DNA of 64,000 bases from Hippophae tibetana (Eukaryota > Streptophyta > Magnoliopsida > Rosales > Elaeagnaceae). Under the pieces are notes generated by a model. It searched no databases. It had not been told where the DNA came from and worked only from the letters and a program-made list of their open reading frames with translations. Position numbers and translations under genes: made by a program. Shown here piece by piece: positions 35,831 through 48,489 of this stretch (position 1 is its first letter; the number at the start of each line of letters is the position of its first letter). The DNA is taken from NCBI GenBank assembly GCA_037013495.1, contig CM072805.1, forward strand, positions 10,202,601 to 10,266,600. Reading direction: 5' to 3'.

Positions 35831-37540
35831 ATAGCCATAATTTTAACATTAAACAATTGAGAGAAAGTAAATCTAACGCTAAAATATTGAATTAAATATT
35901 ACAAATGCAAATATTACCCTTATAATTTCAACCATTGATTGATATGAAGTCAATTTATGGTTAAGAAAAGTCCATAATCATGAATTTAACATTACACAAT
36001 TGGGAATTAGAAGATTCGACCTTAACATACTGATATGACAAAATTGAATACACCGTATTGTTAATATTAGTTCATTTGAAGGGTACATATTTGACTCAAA
36101 TTCAAATAAATATAGTATATGTAAATATACACCTCAATTTCTATTCTTATCAAATAAATAGTCTATCTATGGTTGACAAAAATCGATAACCATAATTTTA
36201 ACATTAAATAATTGAGATAAATTAAATCTAACGTTAAAAAATTGAATTAAATAATACAAATGCAAATATGCACCTTATATGTTTCAACCATTTATTGATA
36301 TGAAGTCAATTTATGGTTGAGAAAAGTCCATAATCATGAATTTAACATTACACAATTGGGATTGAGAAGATTCGACCTTAACATACTAATATGATAAAAT
36401 TGAATACACCGTATTGTTAATATTAGTTCATTTGAATGGTCCATATTTGACTCAAATTCAAATAAATATAGTATATGTAAATATACACCTCAATTTCTAT
36501 TCTTATCAAATAAATAGTCTATCTATGGTTGACAAAAATCGGTAGCCATAATTTTAACATTAAACAATTGAGAGAAAGTAAATCTAACGCTAAAATATTG
36601 AATTAAATATTACAAATGCAAATATTACCCTTATTATTTCAACCATTGATTGATATGAAGTCAATTTATGCTTAAGAAAAGTCCATAATCATGAATTTAA
36701 CATTACACAATTGGGAATTAGAAGATTCGACCTTAACATAGTGATATGACAAAATTGAATACACCGTATTGTTAATATTAATTCATTTGAAGGGTACATA
36801 TTTGACTCAAATTCAAATAAATATAGTATATGTAAATATACACCTCAATTTATATTCTTATCAAATAAATAGTCTATCTATGGTTGACAAAAATCGATAA
36901 CCATAATTTTAACATTAAACAATTGAGATAAATTAAATCTAACGTTAAAATATTGAATTAAATATTACAAATGCAAATATTACCCTTATAATTTCAACCA
37001 TTAATTGATATGAAGTCAATTTATGGTTGAGAAAAGTCCATAATCATGAATTTAACATTACACAATTGGGATTTAGAAGATTCGACCTTAACATACTAAT
37101 ATTATAAAATTGAATACACCGTATTGTTAATATTAGTTCATTTGAATGGTCCATATTTGACACAAATTCAAATAAATATAGTATATGTAAATATAAACGT
37201 TAGTTTCTATTATTATCAAATAAATAGTCGATCTCTCTTTGAAACAATTCTATAGCCATAATTTTAACATTAAATAATTGAGATAAATTAAACCTAAGGT
37301 TAAAAAATTGAATTAAATAATACAAATGCAAATATGCACCTTATATGTTTCAACCATTTATTGATATGAAGTCAATTTATGGTTGAGAAAAGTCCATAAT
37401 CATGAATTTAACATTACACAATTGGGATTTAGAAGATTCGACCTTAACATACTGATATGACAAAATTGAATACACAGTATTGTTAATATTAGTTCATTTG
37501 AATTGTCCATATTTGATTCAAATTCAAATAAATATAGTAT
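35831..37540. repeat. Five monomers of the TATGCTTAAG / CCATTAATTG series
   Basis: Contains, in order, a GGTTAAG monomer with GAAGGGTAC, a GGGATTGAG monomer with ATCGGTAGCC, a TATGCTTAAG monomer with TTAATTCATTTG, a CCATTAATTG monomer with ATATTATAAAA and CTCTTTGAAACAATTCTATAG, and the beginning of a CACAGTATTG monomer. The middle three follow the order seen at 18,493-19,555. The whole series is repeated at 40,811-42,520 with a constant shift of 4,980 bp. Private change here: TTTGATTCAAATTC near 37,515. Confidence 0.75.
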
Positions 37541-38399
37541 ATGTAAATATAAACGTTAGTTTCTATTATTATCAAATAAATAGTCGATCTATCTTTGAAA
37601 AAATTCGATAGCTATAATTTTACCATTAAATAATTGAGTTAAATTAAACCTAAGGTTAAAAAATTGAATTAAATAATGCAAATGCAAATATGCACCTTAT
37701 ATGTTTCAACCATTTATTGATATGAAGTCAATTTATGGTTGAGAAAAGTCCATAATCATGAATTTAACATTACACAATTGGGAATTAGGAGATTCGACCT
37801 TAAGATACTGATATGACAAAATTGAATACACCGTATTGTTAATATTAGTTCATTTGAATGGTCCATATTTGAGTGAAATTAAAATAAATATAGTATATGT
37901 AAATATAAAAGTTAGTTTCTATTATTATCAAATAAATAGTCGATCTATCTTTGAAAAAATTCGATAGCTATAATTTTACCATTAAATAATTGAGTTAAAT
38001 TAAACCTAAGGTTAAAAAATTGAATTAAATAATACAAATGCAAATATGCACCTTATATGTTTCAACCATTTATTGATATGAAGTCAATTTATGGTTGAGA
38101 AAAGTCCATAATCATGAATTTAACATTACACAATTGGGATTTAGAAGATTCGACCTTAACATACTGATATGACAAAATTGAATACACAGTATTGTTAATA
38201 TTAGTTCATTTGAATTGTCCATATTTGAGTCAAATTCAAATAAATATAGTATATGTAAATATAAAGGTTAGTTTCTATTATTATCAATTAAATAGTCGAT
38301 CTATCATTGAAAAAATTCGATAGCTATAATTTTACCATTAAATAATTGAGTTAAATTAAACCTAAGGTTAAAAAATTGAATTAAATAATGCAAATGCAA
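37541..38399. repeat. Hybrid monomer and lead-in to the 15-monomer duplication
   Basis: The monomer near 37,697 joins the left half of the GGGAATTAGGAG type (with TTAAGATACTG) to the GAATGGTCC and GAGTGAAATTAAAAT middle of the GATTCAACC type. The same hybrid is present near 43,744, so this is one event that was later copied (shift 6,047 bp). The following monomer has CACAGTATTG and AAAGGTTAG. Small private changes: ATAAAAGTTAG near 37,907 and TATCAATTAAATAG near 38,283. Confidence 0.7.
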
Positions 38400-40200
38400 A
38401 TATGCACCTTATATGTTTCAACCATTTATTGATATGAAGTCAATTTATGGTTGAAAAAAGTCCATAATCATGAATTTAACATTACACAATTGGGATTTAG
38501 AAGATTCAACCTTAACATACTAATATGATAAAATTGAACACACCGTATTGTTAATATTAGTTCATTTGAATGGTCCATATTTGAGTGAAATTAAAATAAA
38601 TATAGTATATGTAAATATAAACGTTAGTTTCTATTATTATCAAATAAATAGTCGATCTATCTTTGAAAAAATTCGATAGCTATAATTTTACCATTAAATA
38701 ATTGAGTTAAATTAAACCTAAGGTTAAAAAATTGAATTAAATAATGCAAATGCAAATATGCACCTTATATGTTTCAACCATTTATTGATATGAAGTCAAT
38801 TTATGGTTGAGAAAAGTCCATAATCATGAATTTAACATTACACAATTGGGAATTAGGAGATTCGACCTTAAGATACTGATATGACAAAATTGAATACACC
38901 GTATTGTTAATATTAGTTCATTTGAAGGGTACATATTTGACTCAAATTCAAATAAATATAGTATATGTAAATATACACCTCAATTTCTATTCTTATCAAA
39001 TAAATAGTCTATCTATGGTTGACAAAAATCGATAACCATTATTTTAACATTAAACAATTGAGATAAAGTAAATCTAACGTTAAAATATTGAATTAAATAT
39101 TAAAAATGCAAATATGCCCCTTATAATTTCAACCATTGATTGATATGAGGTAAATTTGTGGTTGAGAAAAGTCCATAATCATAAATTTAACATTACACAA
39201 TTGGGATTTAGAAGATTCGACCTTAACATACTAATATGATAAAATTGAATACACCGTATTGTTAATATTAGTTCATTTGAATGGTCCATATTTGAGTCAA
39301 ATTCAAATAAATATAGTATATGTAAATATACACGTTAGTTTCTATTATTATCAAATAAATAGTTGATCTATCATTGAAAAAATTCGATAACTATAATTTT
39401 AACATTAAATAATTGAGATAAAGTAAATCTAAGGTTAAAAAATTGAATTAAATAATACAAATGCAAATATGCACCTTATATGTTTCAACCATTTATTGAT
39501 ATGAAGTCAATTTATGGTTGAGAAAAGTCCATAATCATGAATTTAACATTACAGAATTGGGATTTAGAAGATTCGACCTTAACATACTAATATGATAAAA
39601 TTGAATACACCGTATTGTTAATATTAGTTCATTTGAATGGTCCATATTTGACTCAAATTCAAATAAATATAGTATATGTAAATATAAACGTTAGTTTCTA
39701 TTATTATCAAATAATTAGTCGATCTATCTTTGAAACAATTCGATAGCCATAATTTTAACATTAAATAATTGAGATAAAGTAAATCTAAGGTTAAAAAATT
39801 GAATTAAATAATACAAATGCAAATATGCACCTTATATGTTTCAACCATTTATTGATATGAAGTCAATTTATGGTTGAGAAAAGTCCATAATCATGAATTT
39901 AACATTACAGAATTGGGATTTAGAAGATTCGACCTTAACATACTAATATGATAAAATTGAATACACCGTATTGTTAATATTAGTTCATTTGAATCGTCCA
40001 TATTTGACTCAAATTCAAATAAATATAGTATATGTAAATATAAACGTTAATTTCTATTATTATCAAATAATTAGTCGATCTATCTTTGAAACAATTCGAT
40101 AGCCATAATTTTAACATTAAATAATTGAGATAAATTAATCCTAAGGTTAAAAAATTGAATTAAATAATACAAATGCAAATATGCACCTTATATGTTTCAA
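38400..40200. repeat. Third copy of the 33-34.7 kb series (15-monomer shift), one monomer short
   Basis: Matches 33,064-34,700 at a shift of 5,336 bp, with GATTCAACC at 38,504 (33,168 in the other copy) and AATCATAAATTT at 39,175 (33,839 in the other). Near 40,050-40,200 the shift drops to 4,980, a loss of 356 bp. The monomer with ACTAATATCAT and CACTGTATTG (34,860-35,215) has been removed in this copy, and CAATTAATCG follows directly at 40,221. Private changes: GAATCGTCC near 39,992 and AACGTTAATTTC near 40,043. Confidence 0.8.
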
Positions 40201-42520
40201 CCATTTATTGATATGAAGTCAATTAATCGTTGAGAAAAGTCCATAATCATGAATTTAACATTACACAATTGGGATTTAGAAGTTTCGACCTTAACATACT
40301 GATATGACAAAATTGAATACACCGTATTGTTAATATTAGTTCATTTCAATGGTCCATATTTGACTCAAATTCAAATAAATATAGTATATGTAAATATAAA
40401 CGTTAGTTTCTATTATTATCAAATAATTAGTCGATCTATCTTTGAAACAATTCGATAGCCATAATTTTAACATTAAATAATTGAGATAAATTAATCCTAA
40501 GGTTAAAAAATTGAATTAAATAATACAAATGCAAATATGCACCTTATATGTTTCAACCATTTATTGATATGAAGTCAATTTATGGTTGAGAAAAGTCCAT
40601 AATCATGAATTTAACATTACACAATTGGGATTGAGAAGATTCGACCTTAACATACTAATATGATAAAATTGAATACACCGTATTGTTTGTATTAGTTCAT
40701 TTGAATGGTCCATATTTGACTCAAATTCAAATAAATATAGTATATGTAAATATACACCTAAATTTCTATTCTTATCAAATAAATAGTCTATCTATGGTTG
40801 GCAAAAATCGATAGCCATAATTTTAACATTAAACAATTGAGAGAAAGTAAATCTAACGCTAAAATATTGAATTAAATATTACAAATGCAAATATTACCCT
40901 TATAATTTCAACCATTGATTGATATGAAGTCAATTTATGGTTAAGAAAAGTCCATAATCATGAATTTAACATTACACAATTGGGAATTAGAAGATTCGAC
41001 CTTAACATAGTGATATGACAAAATTGAATACACCGTATTGTTAATATTAGTTCATTTGAAGGGTACATATTTGACTCAAATTCAAATAAATATAGTATAT
41101 GTAAATATACACCTCAATTTCTATTCTTATCAAATAAATAGTCTATCTATGGTTGACAAAAATCGATAACCATAATTTTAACATTAAACAATTGAGATAA
41201 ATTAAATCTAACGTTAAAAAATTGAATTAAATAATACAAATGCAAATATGCACCTTATATGTTTCAACCATTTATTGATATGAAGTCAATTTATGGTTGA
41301 GAAAAGTCCATAATCATGAATTTAACATTACACAATTGGGATTGAGAAGATTCGACCTTAACATACTAATATGATAAAATTGAATACACCGTATTGTTAA
41401 TATTAGTTCATTTGAATGGTCCATATTTGACTCAAATTCAAATAAATATAGTATATGTAAATATACACCTAAATTTCTATTCTTATCAAATAAATAGTCT
41501 ATCTATGGTTGACAAAAATCGGTAGCCATAATTTTAACATTAAACAATTGAGAGAAAGTAAATCTAACGCTAAAATATTGAATTAAATATTACAAATGCA
41601 AATATTACCCTTATTATTTCAACCATTGATTGATATGAAGTCAATTTATGCTTAAGAAAAGTCCATAATCATGAATTTAACATTACACAATTGGGAATTA
41701 GAAGATTCGACCTTAACATAGTGATATGACAAAATTGAATACACCGTATTGTTAATATTAATTCATTTGAAGGGTACATATTTGACTCAAATTCAAATAA
41801 ATATAGTATATGTAAATATACACCTCAATTTATATTCTTATCAAATAAATAGTCTATCTATGGTTGACAAAAATCGATAACCATAATTTTAACATTAAAC
41901 AATTGAGATAAATTAAATCTAACGTTAAAATATTGAATTAAATATTACAAATGCAAATATTACCCTTATAATTTCAACCATTAATTGATATGAAGTCAAT
42001 TTATGGTTGAGAAAAGTCCATAATCATGAATTTAACATTACACAATTGGGATTTAGAAGATTCGACCTTAACATACTAATATTATAAAATTGAATACACC
42101 GTATTGTTAATATTAGTTCATTTGAATGGTCCATATTTGACACAAATTCAAATAAATATAGTATATGTAAATATAAACGTTAGTTTCTATTATTATCAAA
42201 TAAATAGTCGATCTCTCTTTGAAACAATTCTATAGCCATAATTTTAACATTAAATATTTGAGATAAATTAAACCTAAGGTTAAAAAATTGAATTAAATAA
42301 TACAAATGCAAATATGCACCTTATATGTTTCAACCATTTATTGATATGAAGTCAATTTATGGTTGAGAAAAGTCCATAATCATGAATTTAACATTACACA
42401 ATTGGGATTTAGAAGATTCGACCTTAACATACTGATATGACAAAATTGAATACACAGTATTGTTAATATTAGTTCATTTGAATTGTCCATATTTGAGTCA
42501 AATTCAAATAAATATAGTAT
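40201..42520. repeat. Continuation of the duplication of 35,221-37,540
   Basis: Matches at a constant shift of 4,980 bp across more than six monomers, including CAATTAATCG, GGTTGGCAAAA near 40,799, TATGCTTAAG near 41,648 and the CCATTAATTG monomer. Private changes are GTATTGTTTGTATTAG near 40,683, CACCTAAATTTC twice (40,756 and 41,467) and AAATATTTGAG near 42,253. This copy has CACCTTATATG where copy 2 has CACCATATATG. The match ends near 42,520, where this copy changes to TACACGTTAG with TTCTATTCTTATC. Confidence 0.8.
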
Positions 42521-43590
42521 ATGTAAATATACACGTTAGTTTCTATTCTTATCAAATAAATAGTCTATCTATGGTTGACAAAAATCGATAACCATAATTT
42601 TAACATTAAACAATTGAGATAAATTAAATCTAACGTTAAAAAATTGAATTAAATAATACAAATGCAAATATGCACCTTATATGTTTCAACCATTTATTGA
42701 TATGAAGTCAATTTATGGTTGAGAAAAGTCCATAATCATGAATTTAACATTACACAATTGGGATTGAGAAGATTCGACCTTAACATACTAATATGATAAA
42801 ATTGAATACACCGTATTGTTAATATTAGTTCATTTGAATGGTCCATATTTGACTCAAATTCAAATAAATATAGTATATGTAAATATACACCTCAATTTCT
42901 ATTCTTATCAAATAAATAGTCTATCTATGGTTGACAAAAATCGGTAGCCATAATTTTAACATTAAACAATTGAGAGAAAGTAAATCTAACGCTAAAATAT
43001 TGAATTAAATATTACAAATGCAAATATTACCCTTATTATTTCAACCATTGATTGATATGAAGTCAATTTATGGTTAAGAAAAGTCCATAATCATGAATTT
43101 AACATTACACAATTGGGAATTAGAAGATTCGACCTTAACATATTGATATGACAAAATTGAATACACCGTATTGTTAATATTAGTTCATTTGAAGGGTACA
43201 TATTTGACTCAAATTCAAATAAATATAGTATATGTAAATATACACCTCAATTTATATTCTTATCAAATAAATAGTCTATCTATGGTTGACAAAAATCGAT
43301 AACCATAGTTTTAACATTAAACAATTGAGATAAATTAAATCTAACGTTAAAATATTGAATTAAATATTACAAATGCAAATATGCACCTTATATGTTTCAA
43401 CCATTTATTGATATGAAGTCAATTTATGGTTGAAAAAAGTCCATAATCATGAATTTAACATTACACAATTGGGATTTAGAAGATTCAACCTTAACATACT
43501 AATATGATAAAATTGAACACACCGTATTGTTAATATTAGTTCATTTGAATGGTCCATATTTGAGTGAAATTAAAATAAATATAGTATATG
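42521..43590. repeat. Three extra monomers relative to 37.5 kb
   Basis: Left of this segment the shift against the earlier copy is 4,980. To the right, from about 43,740, it is 6,047. The difference of 1,067 bp is three monomers. The extra monomers carry TACACGTTAG with TTCTATTCTTATC, GGGATTGAG with ATCGGTAGCC, and ACCATAGTTTTAAC at 43,301, followed by GATTCAACC at 43,483. They follow the 22.6-23.7 kb segment at a shift of 19,918 bp. One private change is ACATATTGATATG near 43,138. Confidence 0.7.
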
Positions 43591-44510
43591 TAAATATAAA
43601 CGTTAGTTTCTATTATTATCAAATAAATAGTCGATCTATCTTTGAAAAAATTCGATAGCTATAATTTTACCATTAAATAATTGAGTTAAATTAAACCTAA
43701 GGTTAAAAAATTGAATTAAATAATGCAAATGCAAATATGCACCTTATATGTTTCAACCATTTATTGATATGAAGTCAATTTATGGTTGAGAAAAGTCCAT
43801 AATCATGAATTTAACATTACACAATTGGGAATTAGGAGATTCGACCTTAAGATACTGATATGACAAAATTGAATACACCGTATTGTTAATATTAGTTCAT
43901 TTGAATGGTCCATATTTGAGTGAAATTAAAATAAATATAGTATATGTAAATATAAACGTTAGTTTCTATTATTATCAAATAAATAGTCGATCTATCTTTG
44001 AAAAAATTCGATAGCTATAATTTTACCATTAAATAATTGAGTTAAATTAAACCTAAGGTTAAAAAATTGAATTAAATAATACAAATGCAAATATGCACCT
44101 TATATGTTTCAACCATTTATTGATATGAAGTCAATTTATGGTTGAGAAAAGTCCATAATCATGAATTTAACATTACACAATTGGGATTTAGAAGATTCGA
44201 CCTTAACATACTGATATGACAAAATTGAATACACAGTATTGTTAATATTAGTTCATTTGAATTGTCCATATTTGAGTCAAATTCAAATAAATATAGTATA
44301 TGTAAATATAAAGGTTAGTTTCTATTATTATCAAATAAATAGTCGATCTATCATTGAAAAAATTCGATAGCTATAATTTTACCATTAAATAATTGAGTTA
44401 AATTAAACCTAAGGTTAAAAAATTGAATTAAATAATGCAAATGCAAATATGCACCTTATATGTTTCAACCATTTATTGATATGAAGTCAATTTATGGTTG
44501 AAAAAAGTCC
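43591..44510. repeat. Copy of 37.6-38.46 kb with the hybrid monomer
   Basis: Follows 37,697-38,460 at a shift of 6,047 bp, including the hybrid monomer with GGGAATTAGGAG joined to GAGTGAAATTAAAAT, then CACAGTATTG with AAAGGTTAG. It departs between about 44,500 and 44,551. There the earlier copy has GATTCAACC and this one has GATTCGACC and continues as a TTGACACAAATT monomer. That switch is another exchange inside a monomer. Confidence 0.7.
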
Positions 44511-46745
44511 ATAATCATGAATTTAACATTACACAATTGGGATTTAGAAGATTCGACCTTAACATACTAATATGATAAAATTGAATACACCGTATTGTTA
44601 ATATTAGTTCATTTGAATGGTCCATATTTGACACAAATTCAAATAAATATAGTATATGTAAATATAAACGTTAGTTTCTATTATTATCAAATAAATAGTC
44701 GATCTCTCTTTGAAACAATTCTATAGCCATAATTTTAACATTAAATAATTGAGATAAATTAAACCTAAGGTTAAAAAATTGAATTAAATAATACAAATGC
44801 AAATATGCACCTTATATGTTTCAACCATTTATTGATATGAAGTCAATTTATGGTTGAGAAAAGTCCATAATCATGAATTTAACATTACACAATTGGGATT
44901 TAGAAGATTCGACCTTAACATACTGATATGACAAAATTGAATACACAGTATTGTTAATATTAGTTCATTTGAATTGTCCATATTTGAGTCAAATTCAAAT
45001 AAATATAGTATATGTAAATATACACGTTAGTTTCTATTATTATCAAATAAATAGTCGATCTATCATTGAAAAAATTCGATAACTATAATTTTAACATTAA
45101 ATAATTGAGATAAAGTAAATCTAAGGTTAAAAAATTGAATTAAATAATACAAATGCAAATATGCACCTTATATGTTTCAACCATTTATTGATATGAAGTC
45201 AATTTATGGTTGAGAAAAGTCCATAATCATGAATTTAACATTACAGAATTGGGATTTAGAAGATTCGACCTTAACATACTAATATCATAAAATTGAATAC
45301 ACCGTATTGTTAATATTAGTTCATTTGAATGGTCCATATTTGACTCAAATTCAAATAAATATAGTATATGTAAATATACACCTCAATTTCTATTCTTATC
45401 AAATAAATAGTCTATCTATGGTTGACAAAAATCGGTAGCCATAATTTTAACATTAAACAATTGAGAGAAAGTAAATCTAACGCTAAAATATTGAATTAAA
45501 TATTACAAATGCAAATATTACCCTTATTATTTCAACCATTGATTGATATGAAGTCAATTTATGGTTAAGAAAAGTCCATAATCATGAATTTAACATTACA
45601 CAATTGGGAATTAGAAGATTCGACCTTAACATATTGATATGACAAAATTGAATACACCGTATTGTTAATATTAGTTCATTTGAAGGGTACATATTTGACT
45701 CAAATTCAAATAAATATAGTATATGTAAATATACACCTCAATTTATATTCTTATCAAATAAATAGTCTATCTATGGTTGACAAAAATCGATAACCATAAT
45801 TTTAACATTAAACAATTGAGATAAATTAAATCTAACGTTAAAATATTGAATTAAATATTACAAATGCAAATATTACCCTTATAATTTCAACCATTAATTG
45901 ATATGAAGTCAATTTATGGTTGAGAAAAGTCCATAATCATGAATTTAACATTACACAATTGGGATTTAGAAGATTCGACCTTAACATACTAATATGATAA
46001 AATTGAATACACCGTATTGTTAATATTAGTTCATTTGAATGGTCCATATTTGACACAAATTCAAATAAATATAGTATATGTAAATATAAACGTTAGTTTC
46101 TATTATTATCAAATAAATAGTCGATCTCTCTTTGAAACAATTCTATAGCCATAATTTTAACATTAAATAATTGAGATAAATTAAACCTAAGGTTAAAAAA
46201 TTGAATTAAATAATACAAATGCAAATATGCACCTTATATGTTTCAACCATTTATTGATATGAAGTCAATTTATGGTTGAGAAAAGTCCATAATCATGAAT
46301 TTAACATTACACAATTGGGATTTAGAAGATTCGACCTTAACATACTGATATGACAAAATTGAATACACAGTATTGTTAATATTAGTTCATTTGAATTGTC
46401 CATATTTGAGTCAAATTCAAATAAATATAGTATATGTAAATATACACGTTAGTTTCTATTATTATCAAATAAATAGTCGATCTATCATTGAAAAAATTCG
46501 ATAACTATAATTTTAACATTAAATAATTGAGATAAAGTAAATCTAAGGTTAAAAAATTGAATTAAATAATACAAATGCAAATATGCACCTTATATGTTTC
46601 AACCATTTATTGATATGAAGTCAATTTATGGTTGAGAAAAGTCCATAATCATGAATTTAACATTACAGAATTGGGATTTAGAAGATTCGACCTTAACATA
46701 CTAATATCATAAAATTGAATACACTGTATTGTTAATATTAGTTCA
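44511..46745. repeat. 4-monomer tandem duplication (about 1,422 bp)
   Basis: The series TTGACACAAATT with CTCTTTGAAACAATTCTATAG, then CACAGTATTG with TACACGTTAG and CGATAACTAT, then ACAGAATTGGG with ACTAATATCAT occurs at 44,511-45,320 and again at about 45,935-46,745 (CGATAACTAT at 45,077 and 46,499). Between them lie ATCGGTAGCC, GGTTAAG and CCATTAATTG monomers. The monomer at 45,170-45,530 is a hybrid: its left half is ACAGAATTGGG and ATATCAT, its right half CACCTCAATTTC and ATCGGTAGCC. The second copy has CACTGTATTG and AACGTTAG instead. Confidence 0.7.
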
Positions 46746-48489
46746 TTTGAATGGTCCATATTTGACTCAAATTCAAATAAATATAGTATATGTAAATATA
46801 AACGTTAGTTTCTATTATTATCAAATAATTAGTCGATCTATCTTTGAAACAATTCGATAGCCATAATTTTAACATTAAATAATTGAGATAAATTAATCCT
46901 AAGGTTAAAAAATTGAATTAAATAATACAAATGCAAATATGCACCTTATATGTTTCAACCATTTATTGATATGAAGTCAATTTATGGTTGAGAAAAGTCC
47001 ATAATCATGAATTTAACATTACACAATTGGGATTGAGAAGATTCGACCTTAACATACTAATATGATAAAATTGAATACACCGTATTGTTAATATTAGTTC
47101 ATTTCAATGGTCCATATTTGACTCAAATTCAAATAAATATAGTATATGTAAATATACACCTCAATTTCTATTCTTATCAAATAAATAGTCTATCTATGGT
47201 TGACAAAAATCGATAGCCATAATTTTAACATTAAACAATTGAGAGAAAGTAAATCTAACGCTAAAATATTGAATTAAATATTACAAATGCAAATATTACC
47301 CTTATAATTTCAACCATTGATTGATATGAAATCAATTTATGGTTAAGAAAAGTCCATAATCATGAATTTAACATTACACAATTGGGAATTAGAAGATTCG
47401 ACCTTAACATAGTGATATTACAAAATTGAATACACCGTATTGTTAATATTAGTTCATTTGAAGGGTACATATTTGACTCAAATTCAAATAAATATAGTAT
47501 ATGTAAATATACACCTCAATTTCTATTCTTATCAAATAAATAGTCGATCTATCTTTGACAAAAATCGATAACCATAATTTTAACATTAAACAATTGAGAT
47601 AAATTAAATCTAACGTTAAAAAATTGAATTAAATAATACAAATGCAAATATGCACCTTATATGTTTCAACCATTTATTGATATGAAGTCAATTTATTGTT
47701 GAGAAAAGTCCATAATCATGAATTTAACATTACACAATTGGGATTTAGAAGATTCGACCTTAACATACTAATATGATAAAATTGAATACACCGTATTGTT
47801 AATATTAGTTCATTTGAATGGTCCATATTTGACTCAAATTCAAATAAATATAGTATATGTAAATATACACCTCAATTTCTATTCTTATCAAATAAATAGT
47901 CTATCTATGGTTGTCAAAAATCGGTAGCCATAATTTTAACATTAAACAATTGAGAGAAAGTAAATCTAACGCTAAAATATTGAATTAAATATTACAAATG
48001 CAAATATTACCCTTATTATTTCAACCATTGATTGATATGAAGTCAATTTATGCTTAAGAAAAGTCCATAATCATGAATTTAACATTACACAATTGGGAAT
48101 TAGAAGATTCGACCTTAACATAGTGATATGACAAAATTGAATACACCGTATTGTTAATATTAGTTCATTTGAAGGGTACATATTTGACTCAAATTCAAAT
48201 AAATATAGTATATGTAAATATACACCTCAATTTCTATTCTTATCAAATAAATAGCCTATCTATGGTTGACAAAAATCGATAACCATAATTTTAACATTAA
48301 ACAATTGAGATAAATTAAATCTAACGTTAAAAAATTGAATTAAATAATACAAATGCAAATATGCACCTTATATGTTTCAACCATTTATTGATATGAAGTC
48401 AATTTATGGTTGAGAAAAGTCCATAATCATGAATTTAACATTACACAATTTTGATTGAGAAGATTCGACCTTAACATACTAATATGATA
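46746..48489. repeat. Five mixed monomers
   Basis: Monomers start near 46,945, 47,301, 47,656, 48,011 and 48,366. They alternate the GGGATTGAG or GATTTAG type, which has CACCTCAATTTC, with the GAAGGGTAC type. Private marks are GATATGAAATCAATTT near 47,325, AGTGATATTACAAAA near 47,409, TTTATTGTTGAG near 47,692, GGTTGTCAAAAATC near 47,909, AAATAGCCTATC near 48,250 and CACAATTTTGATTGAG near 48,445. No longer repeat of this exact series was seen elsewhere in the window. Confidence 0.65.
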
